This document shows positions 1 through 5,221 of a stretch of DNA of 5,567 bases, in pieces. Both the position numbers and the translations under genes were made by a program. Under the pieces are notes generated by a model. It was given only the letters and a program-made list of their open reading frames with translations. It was not told the DNA's origin and did no database searches. Within the stretch, counting starts at the first letter, position 1. The number at the start of each line of letters is the position of its first letter. Origin of the DNA: an uncultured Collinsella sp. GTDB taxonomy: Bacteria > Actinomycetota > Coriobacteriia > Coriobacteriales > Coriobacteriaceae. Location: the NCBI GenBank assembly GCA_900752275.1, contig CAADUS010000167.1:1-5567 (forward strand). Direction: 5' to 3'.

Positions 1-531
1 AATCGGCTCCCAATCCAGATCCTGCGACACCATACGCAACCAGTTGTATCGCTCAAAATGCGTGTTGATGCTCTTCATCCAATCCCACAACATGTGACGA
101 CCGGCAATCTCAAAACATGTCTCATGGAACAGGTTATCCAGGTCAAAGAAACGGCGCGTTTCGCCATGGTCGAGCGACTCGGACTCGGTAAGAATCTGCT
201 CGAGCCGCTGCTTTTGCTCGGGCGAGGCGGCCGAACAGCATTTAATAAGCACGCTTCTCTCGAGCTTCTCGCGCAAAAAGCAGGCGTTTTCGGCGCGTTC
301 CATGCTGATCTTAGAGACATAGGTACCACTTTTGGGACGCGTTTCCACCAGCTCCTGCTCACGCAGGCGCACAAAGGACTCGCGAATGGGCGTGCGCCCG
401 ATTCCCGTCTCCTTTTCCAGACCAATCGCCGAAAGGCGCGTGCCGGGCTTGAGCTCGGCATAGATAATCTTGGAGCGCAGTGCGTTGTATGCCTGATCTT
501 GCAGGCTCTGATAATGCTGGTGTTGTTCCAT
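1..531 (-). CDS. GntR-family transcription regulator, FCD subfamily (3' end outside window)
   Basis: A 177-codon reading frame runs from ATG (531-529) through the left window edge, so the C-terminus is missing. Residues about 10-73 form the GntR winged helix-turn-helix, with the typical GRTPIRESFVRLREQELVE recognition region followed by the wing (KSGTYVSKI). From about residue 80 an all-helical FCD ligand-binding domain begins. It shows the D-x-x-F-H metal-site motif (D132, F135, H136), while the two further His ligands expected in this family lie outside the window. The start is supported by GAGGG four bases upstream; two in-frame GTG codons a little further upstream are less likely. FCD regulators usually respond to carboxylates or sugar acids, and the gene lies downstream of a GntP permease on the same strand, so control of that permease is a reasonable inference. 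A terminator and an inverted repeat separate the two, so the regulator probably has its own promoter. Confidence 0.93.
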   Translation of the reverse strand, partial: MEQHQHYQSLQDQAYNALRSKIIYAELKPGTRLSAIGLEKETGIGRTPIRESFVRLREQELVETRPKSGTYVSKISMERAENACFLREKLERSVLIKCCSAASPEQKQRLEQILTESESLDHGETRRFFDLDNLFHETCFEIAGRHMLWDWMKSINTHFERYNWLRMVSQDLDWEPI

Positions 532-571
532 AAAGCCCTCGGATGAAGCCCACGGTTTGTCGAATATCACC

Positions 572-605
572 ACGTAATACTATCGCATCCCCCGCCCCCT
601 CATAA
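572..605 (-). promoter_or_regulatory. Possible promoter and FCD-type operator for the GntR gene
   Basis: On the minus strand, TTATGA (605-600) is separated by 17 bases from TAGTAT (582-577), giving a weak -35/-10 pair about 45 bases before the start codon. The -10 overlaps GTATTAC (580-574), which fits the GT-N3-AC core known for many GntR/FCD operators. A repressor bound there would block its own promoter, so autoregulation is a plausible inference. The hexamers match consensus poorly and the -35 overlaps the neighbouring inverted repeat, so this remains tentative. Confidence 0.3.
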
Positions 606-675
606 GTTGCGGTGGAATAGTTCCTGCTCAAAGCCTTCAGCAGCAAAAACAGGAACTATTCCACCGCAACTTATG
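601..675. repeat. Perfect 26-bp inverted repeat (REP/MITE-like palindrome)
   Basis: Bases 601-626 and 650-675 are exact reverse complements over 26 bp, separated by a 23-base spacer (627-649). The outer flanks continue the symmetry imperfectly: a C-rich tract (589-599) on the left and a G7 tract (675-682) on the right. The arms begin CATAAGTTGCGG. The element lies between the permease terminator and the regulator start. A stem this long with no U-tract is unlike an ordinary terminator and is more typical of a dispersed palindromic repeat or a non-autonomous mobile element. Its copy number in the genome cannot be judged from this window. Confidence 0.75.
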
Positions 676-705
676 GGGGGGGACGGGTGCGACATGCCGT
701 TGGTA

Positions 706-753
706 TAAAAAGCAAAGGCCCGCGGACGGTTTGATAGGCAACTGTCCGCGGGC
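706..753 (-). terminator. Rho-independent terminator of the permease gene
   Basis: Bases 718-727 and 744-753 form a perfect 10-bp GC-rich stem (GCCCGCGGAC). It extends by two more pairs past one mismatch to a 10-base loop (731-740). Read on the minus strand the stem is followed by CTTTGCTTTTTAT. It starts 37 bases after the permease stop codon, the normal place for a terminator of that transcript. Confidence 0.88.
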
Positions 754-789
754 TTGCGGTGAGACACGCTTGTCTTATGCGTTTCTCGC

Positions 790-2124
790 CTAGATAAACA
801 GGCTCAGGATTAGAACCATGATGAGGCCGACAACGGAGTTGACGAGCTCCAACAGGCCCCATGTCTTATAGGTATCCTTCATCGACAGGCCAAACGACTG
901 CTGGAACAGCAGGTAGCCGCCGTCATACATAGGCGTGATGGTATTGGATGCGCAGGCGCAGACCAGTACTGCAAGCACCGGGTTGATGCCAAACTGCGTA
1001 ACCATAGGTGCCACGACGCCGGCGGCGGTGATGGCCGAGACGGTACCCTGGCCGGTGAGCAGGCGCAGGACCACCGTGATCACCCAAGCCAAAATCAGCG
1101 GCGACACCGGCATGAGGCTCACCATGTCGGCAAGCGTCGCGCCAACGCCAGAAGTAATGATGACCTGCTTCATGATGCCGCCGGCACCGATAACGAGCAG
1201 CACGTTCGCGACGCCCTTGATAGCATCGGACATAGAGCTAGAGATCTCTCCGCCATCCATGCCGCGCGTATAACCATACGCAACCATGGCAAGAATCATC
1301 GTGATGAGCATAGTGATATCTGCGCTACCGATGCAGCTGGCAAGATCGTATGCAAAGCAACCCTCGCCCACCGTGTTCTTGATAATCGAAGCCCCAATCA
1401 TGATGATTGCCGGGAACAGCGGCACCAGAATGGAAAGCCAGAACGGCGGAAGCTCGTCCGCGGGCCTGCGCTCCGCCGGCTTCATAACATTGCCAAGCGG
1501 CATGTCATCGAGACCGGGGATGAAATGGCACAGCAAAAGACCAGAGCAGATAAGTGTCGGAATCGTGACGATCAGACCAAAGATGTAGACCGGCGGAACC
1601 TCGGCACCAAAGGCACTCACCAGCGCCATAGGACCAGGCTGCGGCGGAAAAAGAGAATGGCCCATCGTGGTACCAGAAACAGCCGGGATAATCAGGCGCA
1701 TATAGGGGATGTCGGCCTCTTTGGCGATGCTGATAACGAGCGGCGTAACGATAAGGAACGCCACCTCGTAGAACATGCTCATACCAAAGATAACGCCGAT
1801 GATCAGAAGCGCAACAGGCAGCAGCTTAATACCGAGCTTGTCAACGATAGTGTCGGCAATCTGCTGCGAGGCACCCGAATCGGTCATCAGTTTTCCGATG
1901 GCTGCGCCAAAGATAATGATCAGCGCAAGCGACTTAAGCGTTCCGCCCAGTCCATCTTCCATGGTGGTGACAAGGTCGCCCACAGAGATGCCGTCGGCAA
2001 GGGCGATAAAAATGGCGGAAAGAATAAGCGCAATGATGCTGTTGATTTTAAACTTAACGATCATGGCGACCAGCAGGACTACGCCCACCAGCACCCAAAG
2101 GAGTGAAACAACTCCTGCATTCAT
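790..2124 (-). CDS. GntP-family permease (gluconate/organic-acid:H+ symporter type)
   Basis: This 444-residue, highly hydrophobic protein has the usual GntP length and about 12 or more membrane segments. Family hallmarks appear in order: GLGGTLKSLALIIIFGAAIGKL (split here as GLGGTLK at 58-64 and FGAAIGKL at 72-79), SGASQQIA (83-90), the FYE segment (118-120), HSLFPPQPGP (156-165), GAGGIMKQVI (313-322) and TYKTW near 418-422. Members import gluconate, other sugar acids, D-serine or related carboxylates with protons across the cytoplasmic membrane. The chosen ATG follows AGGAG with a seven-base gap; an in-frame start further upstream would add eleven residues that do not look like the family. 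Two conserved spots differ from the gluconate permeases as I recall them: PPHPGP is PPQPGP here, and the C-terminal GSHVNDAGFW region reads SNTITPMYDGGY. The substrate may therefore not be gluconate. Its neighbours are a HIT protein upstream and a GntR/FCD regulator downstream. Confidence 0.92.
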   Translation of the reverse strand: MNAGVVSLLWVLVGVVLLVAMIVKFKINSIIALILSAIFIALADGISVGDLVTTMEDGLGGTLKSLALIIIFGAAIGKLMTDSGASQQIADTIVDKLGIKLLPVALLIIGVIFGMSMFYEVAFLIVTPLVISIAKEADIPYMRLIIPAVSGTTMGHSLFPPQPGPMALVSAFGAEVPPVYIFGLIVTIPTLICSGLLLCHFIPGLDDMPLGNVMKPAERRPADELPPFWLSILVPLFPAIIMIGASIIKNTVGEGCFAYDLASCIGSADITMLITMILAMVAYGYTRGMDGGEISSSMSDAIKGVANVLLVIGAGGIMKQVIITSGVGATLADMVSLMPVSPLILAWVITVVLRLLTGQGTVSAITAAGVVAPMVTQFGINPVLAVLVCACASNTITPMYDGGYLLFQQSFGLSMKDTYKTWGLLELVNSVVGLIMVLILSLFI

Positions 2125-2190
2125 AGATAAGCTCCTTTTAACTGGCAATGAAGCCAAGTGCTTCTATTCGAAATAGCAGCTTTTACTCGC

Positions 2191-2625
2191 TTACAGGTTG
2201 GCGACAATTGCCTGGGCGATCTCGTCGTACTGAGCCGACTCGAGCGTGACGCGACCGGGGTTCATGGCAAACACGTCGCCAAACTCAAACGGATCGTCCT
2301 TGTACTTGGGGACGATATGCACGTGCAGGTGATGCATGGTGTCGCCGTAGGCACCAAAGTTAATCTTGTCGGGATTGAACGCCTTGTGCAGCGCTGCCGC
2401 GACGTGGCGGACATCGGCCATAAAGGCGGCGGCGTCTTCCTCGGACATGCAGGAGATGTCATCGACGTGCTGCTTGGAGGCCACGATTACGCGGCCCTTA
2501 TGACTCTGCTCCTTAAACAAGATGAGCTTGCTGGCAGGCAGGTCAAGCATGGGGATGCCAAAGGCATCGACGAGCGTGTTGTCGGTCCCGCACATGCAGT
2601 ACGAGCAATCGGTATGCTGTTCCAT
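2191..2625 (-). CDS. HIT-family nucleotide-binding protein (histidine triad hydrolase)
   Basis: This 144-residue soluble protein has the histidine-triad signature HLHVHIV at residues 99-105, inside GDTMHHLHVHIVPKY. The middle histidine (H101) would be the nucleophile that attacks the alpha-phosphate of a nucleotide substrate such as an AMP conjugate or a dinucleoside polyphosphate. The N-terminus has CSYC (7-10), a Cys pair that in many HIT proteins helps bind zinc. The length is normal for the family. The start ATG (2625-2623) is preceded by AAAGGA at a six-base distance. The frame stays open upstream to 2802, but that part only translates the palindromic intergenic DNA. The gene is 66 bases upstream of the permease on the same strand with no clear terminator between, so they may be co-transcribed. 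The physiological substrate cannot be told from sequence. Confidence 0.95.
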   Translation of the reverse strand: MEQHTDCSYCMCGTDNTLVDAFGIPMLDLPASKLILFKEQSHKGRVIVASKQHVDDISCMSEEDAAAFMADVRHVAAALHKAFNPDKINFGAYGDTMHHLHVHIVPKYKDDPFEFGDVFAMNPGRVTLESAQYDEIAQAIVANL

Positions 2626-2655
2626 GGTGATCCTTTCAATCTGGACAATGATGGA

Positions 2656-2693
2656 TGCCGCTTTTGCGGCAGGTGTAACCCCTCGTTTACACC
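2656..2693 (-). promoter_or_regulatory. Two small hairpins in the presumed HIT leader
   Basis: Just upstream of the HIT ribosome binding site are two adjacent perfect dyads. One has 6-bp arms TGCCGC/GCGGCA (2656-2661 and 2666-2671) with a four-base loop. The other has 7-bp arms GGTGTAA/TTACACC (2672-2678 and 2687-2693). Neither is followed by a U-tract on the minus strand, so they are not terminators. They could affect mRNA stability or translation, or serve as protein sites. The function is unknown. Confidence 0.35.
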
Positions 2694-2722
2694 ACCAGAT
2701 AATGGACAGATACAACGCATGC

Positions 2723-2756
2723 GTAGTCGATACGAAATCGGTTTCGTATCGACTAC
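2723..2756. promoter_or_regulatory. 34-bp palindromic operator-like site upstream of the HIT gene
   Basis: Bases 2723-2737 and 2742-2756 are exact 15-bp reverse complements around the four-base centre TCGG. The central 14 bases, CGAAATCGGTTTCG (2733-2746), recur as the exact reverse complement at 2858-2871. A central CG flanked by GAAA/TTTC is the style of LacI-family operators, an inference from family knowledge. On the minus strand a weak promoter (TTGGCT at 2775-2770, 17-base spacer, -10 at about 2750-2745) would place its -10 inside this palindrome, fitting control of the HIT transcript. No LacI-type regulator gene lies in the window. Confidence 0.6.
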
Positions 2757-2790
2757 CGCCATGATACAGCCAACGAGTTGTTACGATTAG

Positions 2791-2802
2791 GTGAACGTTC
2801 AC
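2791..2802. promoter_or_regulatory. 12-bp perfect palindrome
   Basis: GTGAACGTTCAC is a perfect dyad with a central CG. It lies between the two related operator-like sites and directly before the T-rich upstream region of the plus-strand promoter. It could bind a second dimeric regulator. Nothing in the window identifies that regulator. Confidence 0.35.
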
Positions 2803-2847
2803 TTTTTATTGTTTTTCTCTTTGCAAATAGAATCCCGTGCGTATACT
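2803..2847 (+). promoter_or_regulatory. Promoter for the YczE-like membrane gene
   Basis: A T-rich stretch (2803-2820, resembling an UP element) is followed by TTGCAA (2821-2826) and, after 15 bases, by TATACT (2842-2847); reading the -35 one base earlier as TTTGCA gives a 16-base spacer. The -10 matches consensus at five of six positions. Transcription would start near 2854, leaving a leader of about 260 bases before the start codon at 3113. The operator-like site at 2858-2871 lies right at the start of the transcribed region, where a bound repressor would block initiation. Confidence 0.55.
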
Positions 2848-2857
2848 AAGGCTCAAA

Positions 2858-2871
2858 CGAAACCGATTTCG
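2858..2871. promoter_or_regulatory. Second copy of the 14-bp operator core
   Basis: CGAAACCGATTTCG is the exact reverse complement of the core of the 34-bp palindrome at 2733-2746. The two centres are 125 bp apart, about twelve helical turns, so one regulator bound at both could loop the intervening promoters. Outside the core the flanks differ, which argues for a shared protein-binding site rather than a simple duplication. Confidence 0.55.
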
Positions 2872-2882
2872 TCGAGCGTGAG

Positions 2883-2926
2883 CAATAGGATGCTAAGACG
2901 CACCCTACCATCTTGGCATCCTATTG
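2883..2926 (+). promoter_or_regulatory. Stable hairpin in the leader of the membrane gene
   Basis: Bases 2883-2898 and 2911-2926 pair over 16 bp, with one T-G pair that is a wobble in RNA, around a 12-base loop. The left arm starts CAATAGGATGC. No T-run follows, so it is not a terminator. It lies about 30 bases into the predicted transcript, upstream of the attenuator-like structure, and may be part of one folded leader RNA. Confidence 0.5.
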
Positions 2927-2960
2927 TCCACGCAATGTCATTTGCTTTCCTCCCGTCTCT

Positions 2961-3085
2961 CTGGCCCTTCAGTCCCATTCCGGCACAGCGAGACACTTCC
3001 TAGACAACTGACCGTGGGGCCGGCTTTTCTGCTTTAACAGCAGTGCCTCCGATAACCCTCTTTTGCCGGTCCGGGTCAGTTTTTT
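2961..3085 (+). terminator. Attenuator-like terminator with a competing pairing, before the YczE-like gene
   Basis: The terminator form has an outer 8-bp stem AACTGACC/GGTCAGTT (3006-3013 with 3074-3081) and an inner 8-bp stem (3017-3024 with 3065-3072, one G-U). A small hairpin CTGCT/AGCAG (3029-3043) lies within, and a T-run (3080-3085) ends the structure. The 5' arm can instead pair with upstream bases: 2961-2967 with 3017-3023, and 2969-2973 with 3007-3011. These pairings exclude each other, as terminator and antiterminator do in attenuators and riboswitches. The ribosome binding site (AAAGGA, 3096-3101) and start codon come straight after. I do not recognise a known riboswitch class here. 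The terminator may instead simply end a small RNA of about 230 nt. Confidence 0.5.
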
Positions 3086-3112
3086 CACACAACCGAAAGG
3101 ACGGGTAGCAAC

Positions 3113-3793
3113 ATGCGACCGCTCATCATCATGAATGGCGAGAAGATCGATTGGTTCCATACCGTCATCAGGATGCTGATGTATCTGGCGGGCGTTGCAG
3201 TACTGGCACTCGGCATGAGTCTCCAGACGGCATCTGGCCTGGGCGTCGCCGCGCTCACGTGCTTTGCCACAACCCTATCCATGCTCACGGGCAAGACGCT
3301 CGGCTTTTGGATCACTGCTACCTATGTCGCCTACATCGTGGCACAATTCACTATCTTGCGACGCGAGTTCCAGCCGCGCATCCTGCTCGAGCTGTGCTTC
3401 TCAACGCTCATCGGCGGCTTCACCGACTTCTTCATGGCGGTCAACCCGCTGCATCCCGCAGCACTCCCCATACAGGTTGAGACCATGCTGCTCTCCCTCG
3501 CTGTCACTGCATTTGGCGTAAGTCTCGTCGTCAACATGGGCGTTGTCCCCAACGCGCCCGACGGCCTGGTGCAGGTCATTGCCGAAAAGATTAAACGCCG
3601 CTTTGGCGACGTAAAAGTCGTGTTCGACTGCTCGCATGTCGCCGTGTCTCTCGTTCTGTCGCTCGCGCTCATGCACAACCTGGGCGGCTTTGGCGTGACC
3701 ACCGCCATCTCGGCGCTGTTCTTGGGCCATGTCATCAACATCGCTAATAAGCTGTTCGCCCAGCGCTTTGTGCGCGCGGCATTCGGGAAATAG
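3113..3793 (+). CDS. YczE/DUF6198-like integral membrane protein
   Basis: This 226-residue protein has about six hydrophobic helices: roughly 18-40, 66-82, 95-110, 121-141, 172-188 and 193-213. The first helix begins IRMLMYLAGVAVLALGM and is followed by QTASGLGVAAL (38-48). A later NAPDGLVQVI segment (147-156) precedes a basic cytoplasmic loop (EKIKRRFGDVK). This layout resembles the YczE/YitT group of small bacterial membrane proteins, whose transport or other activity is not established. The start ATG has AAAGGA eleven bases upstream, a rather long gap; an in-frame ATG six codons later lacks a ribosome binding site. A long regulated leader precedes the gene. No terminator is visible in the 28 bases before the next repeat array. 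The family call is moderate and the function unknown. Confidence 0.85.
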   Translation: MRPLIIMNGEKIDWFHTVIRMLMYLAGVAVLALGMSLQTASGLGVAALTCFATTLSMLTGKTLGFWITATYVAYIVAQFTILRREFQPRILLELCFSTLIGGFTDFFMAVNPLHPAALPIQVETMLLSLAVTAFGVSLVVNMGVVPNAPDGLVQVIAEKIKRRFGDVKVVFDCSHVAVSLVLSLALMHNLGGFGVTTAISALFLGHVINIANKLFAQRFVRAAFGK

Positions 3794-3820
3794 CACCACC
3801 GTAAGAACCCGCAAACAGCG

Positions 3821-3890
3821 CTATACGTTGCTATATCTCACTATACTTTGCTATATCTTGCTATACTTTGCTATATCTTGCTATATCTTG
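3821..3890. repeat. Seven tandem 10-bp repeats (CTATAYYTTG) before the ATPase gene
   Basis: Seven contiguous 10-base units start at 3821, 3831, 3841 and so on to 3881. The forms are CTATACGTTG, CTATATCTCA, CTATACTTTG (twice) and CTATATCTTG (three times). The array ends four bases before the ribosome binding site of the ATPase gene. Units repeat with about one helical turn, so a protein could bind every copy on the same face of the DNA. Each unit also carries a -10-like TATACT or TATATC, and TTGCTA across unit junctions gives -35-like hexamers 18 bases before a later -10. The array is therefore probably both promoter and operator. Copy number could vary by slippage. Confidence 0.85.
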
Positions 3891-3906
3891 AGCAAAGGTG
3901 GCTCAC

Positions 3907-4998
3907 ATGCAAACAAACCCTTTTAAGCCCACAGCAGGTAAAACACCTCCCACGATTATCGGCCGCGAAGATGTACTTGAAGAATTCAGTGAAGGCCTCA
4001 CCAACGGGCCTGGTGCCCCTGGGCGCCTAATGCGCATAGCCGGCGTCCGTGGAACGGGCAAGACGGTCCTCCTTGACGAGTGCTCACGTTTGGCGCAAAG
4101 CCGTGGCTGGACGGTCATAAAAGAGGTCGCAACCGAGGGACTTTGCCAGCGCATTCTCGAACAGCTGCAGCCCAAATTCCAGGCCAAACACGCCAGATTT
4201 GAGCCCACCGTAGCTGGCATATCCATCGGCAGCATAGATATTGAGCGAATCGGCCCATCGCTACGCGACGCCATGAGACAGACAATAACCAAGAATGGAA
4301 ATGGCCTGCTCATCACTCTCGACGAGGTTCAAGACGCAGAGCTCGATGAGGTCCGAACGCTCTCCATTGCGATTCAGCAGGTTATCGGCGAAGACCTTGA
4401 TATCGCCTTTGTTTTTGCTGGGCTGCCTTCGATGATTGAAAGCATCATCAACGGAAAGACACTTACGTTTTTGCGCCGTGCCCTCCCCTTTGATCTGAAG
4501 GCTGTGGCAGTAACCGAAGTGTCGTACTCCCTCGAGGAAACCATTGAAGCGTCTGGCATGGAGTTGCAGCCAGGTATTGCCGGCCAACTTGCCGAGGCAA
4601 CGCAAGGCTATCCTTTCATGATCCAACTCGTTGGATACTACGCATGGCAGTTGGCAAGACGTGCACACACAGCGATTATTGGAGAAGAAGAAGCCGAGCG
4701 TGGCATTGCAACGGCACGCGAACGCTTCTGCGCCATGGTGATTGAGCCCGCGCTGCAGCGCATTCCGCCCACGTGCATCGCTTATCTGCTGAGCATGGCG
4801 TCTTTGGGGCAGACGAGCTCGACCAGCATGGTTGCCGATGCCCTGAACAAAACGCCTCAACAGGTGAGCTCCGTCCGCAGCCGCCTGTTAAGAGAATCGA
4901 TTATCGAGGCTCCTTCGTACGGCAAGGTCTCATTTGCCATCCCCTACATGCGCGACTACCTCTACGAGCACAAAGCCGAACTGGAAGTTGAACTGTAG
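3907..4998 (+). CDS. AAA-type ATPase with C-terminal winged-helix region
   Basis: The protein has 363 residues. Residues 16-30 (TIIGREDVLEEFSEG) form the usual pre-ATPase helix. Walker A is GVRGTGKT (46-53, with K52 and T53), Walker B is LLITLDEVQD (134-143, with D139 and E140), and a sensor-1-like FVFAGLPSM lies at 168-176. GYPFMIQLVGYYAW (234-247) resembles the lid segment of ORC/Cdc6-like and archaeal-type ATPases. Residues about 285-355 look like a winged helix that could bind DNA (TSMVADALNKTPQQVSSVRS). The ATG at 3907 is preferred over the in-frame GTG at 3898 because AAGGTGG (3895-3901) is then a ribosome binding site about six bases away. The gene stands alone behind the tandem repeats, so the protein might bind them, but that is speculation. 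Biological role unknown; no partner effector is visible nearby. Confidence 0.9.
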   Translation: MQTNPFKPTAGKTPPTIIGREDVLEEFSEGLTNGPGAPGRLMRIAGVRGTGKTVLLDECSRLAQSRGWTVIKEVATEGLCQRILEQLQPKFQAKHARFEPTVAGISIGSIDIERIGPSLRDAMRQTITKNGNGLLITLDEVQDAELDEVRTLSIAIQQVIGEDLDIAFVFAGLPSMIESIINGKTLTFLRRALPFDLKAVAVTEVSYSLEETIEASGMELQPGIAGQLAEATQGYPFMIQLVGYYAWQLARRAHTAIIGEEEAERGIATARERFCAMVIEPALQRIPPTCIAYLLSMASLGQTSSTSMVADALNKTPQQVSSVRSRLLRESIIEAPSYGKVSFAIPYMRDYLYEHKAELEVEL

Positions 4999-5021
4999 AA
5001 ACGACAACTGCCCTGCAAGAT

Positions 5022-5145
5022 GAAAACCGTTTTCGTACGGATTTAAAGCAGACGTAAACGGTTTTCGTCTGCTTTACGTTCGGAAATAAGACGCAAATTG
5101 CACTTTCGTATGGTTTTACGCCAAACGCAACACGCTTTCGTCCGG
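5022..5145. repeat. Degenerate repeat array with TTTCGT cores and an internal hairpin
   Basis: TTTCGT followed by a short GC-rich dinucleotide step occurs at 5031, 5063, 5104 and 5136, spaced 32, 41 and 32 bases. Units at 5031, 5104 and 5136 read TTTCGTNNGG; the second differs. GAAAACCGTTTTC (5022-5034) and TAAACGGTTTTCG (5055-5067) share an 11-base core in inverted orientation. Bases 5044-5054 and 5066-5076 form a perfect 11-bp hairpin (TAAAGCAGACG) with an 11-base loop and no T-run. The array fills the space between the ATPase stop and the terminator. Similarity outside the cores is weak, so it is either an old repeat array or a cluster of protein sites. Confidence 0.5.
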
Positions 5146-5168
5146 CTACGCGTCCCCAATCTAGACGA

Positions 5169-5204
5169 AAAGAGCCCCGAGCTCGTATGAACTCGGGGCT
5201 CTTT
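5169..5204 (+). terminator. Strong hairpin terminator downstream of the ATPase gene
   Basis: Bases 5169-5181 and 5192-5204 form a perfect 13-bp stem (AAAGAGCCCCGAG) around a 10-base loop. The stem ends in TTT with A-runs on the opposite side (5168-5171), so it could act in both directions, although the T-tract is short. It lies 170 bases after the ATPase stop codon and just before the broken regulator. Confidence 0.75.
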
Positions 5205-5221
5205 GCGCCACGCATCTATGA

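Noticed and set aside
1525..2106. Long open frame on the plus strand antisense to the permease gene
   Set aside because: Its product is rich in charged residues with no recognisable fold, and it mirrors the clear GntP gene on the other strand. It is a shadow of that gene's codon bias.
2125..2157. Upstream start for the permease at 2157
   Set aside because: It would add eleven polar residues before the first membrane helix and lacks a ribosome binding site, while AGGAG precedes the ATG at 2124.
2160..2180. Hairpin between the HIT and permease genes as a terminator
   Set aside because: The 9-bp stem has a mismatch and no U-tract on the minus strand. The TTTT lies on the plus side, where no gene ends.
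2158..2790. Open frame on the plus strand across the HIT gene and its upstream region
   Set aside because: The opposite strand encodes a HIT protein with an intact histidine triad and a good ribosome binding site. The plus-strand frame has no recognisable domain.
2626..2802. N-terminal extension of the HIT protein up to an ATG at 2802
   Set aside because: The extra 59 residues translate palindromic operator DNA and have no ribosome binding site. The ATG at 2625 has AAAGGA at the right distance and gives the normal family length.
2791..3003. Possible 70-codon gene within the leader of the membrane gene
   Set aside because: It starts inside the 12-bp palindrome upstream of the predicted promoter, has no ribosome binding site, and its codons follow regulatory dyads.
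3821..3890. CRISPR-like array
   Set aside because: Units are 10 bp and directly adjacent with no spacers, so this is a simple tandem repeat.
3898..3906. GTG at 3898 as start of the ATPase
   Set aside because: That GTG is part of the AAGGTGG ribosome binding site for the ATG at 3907.
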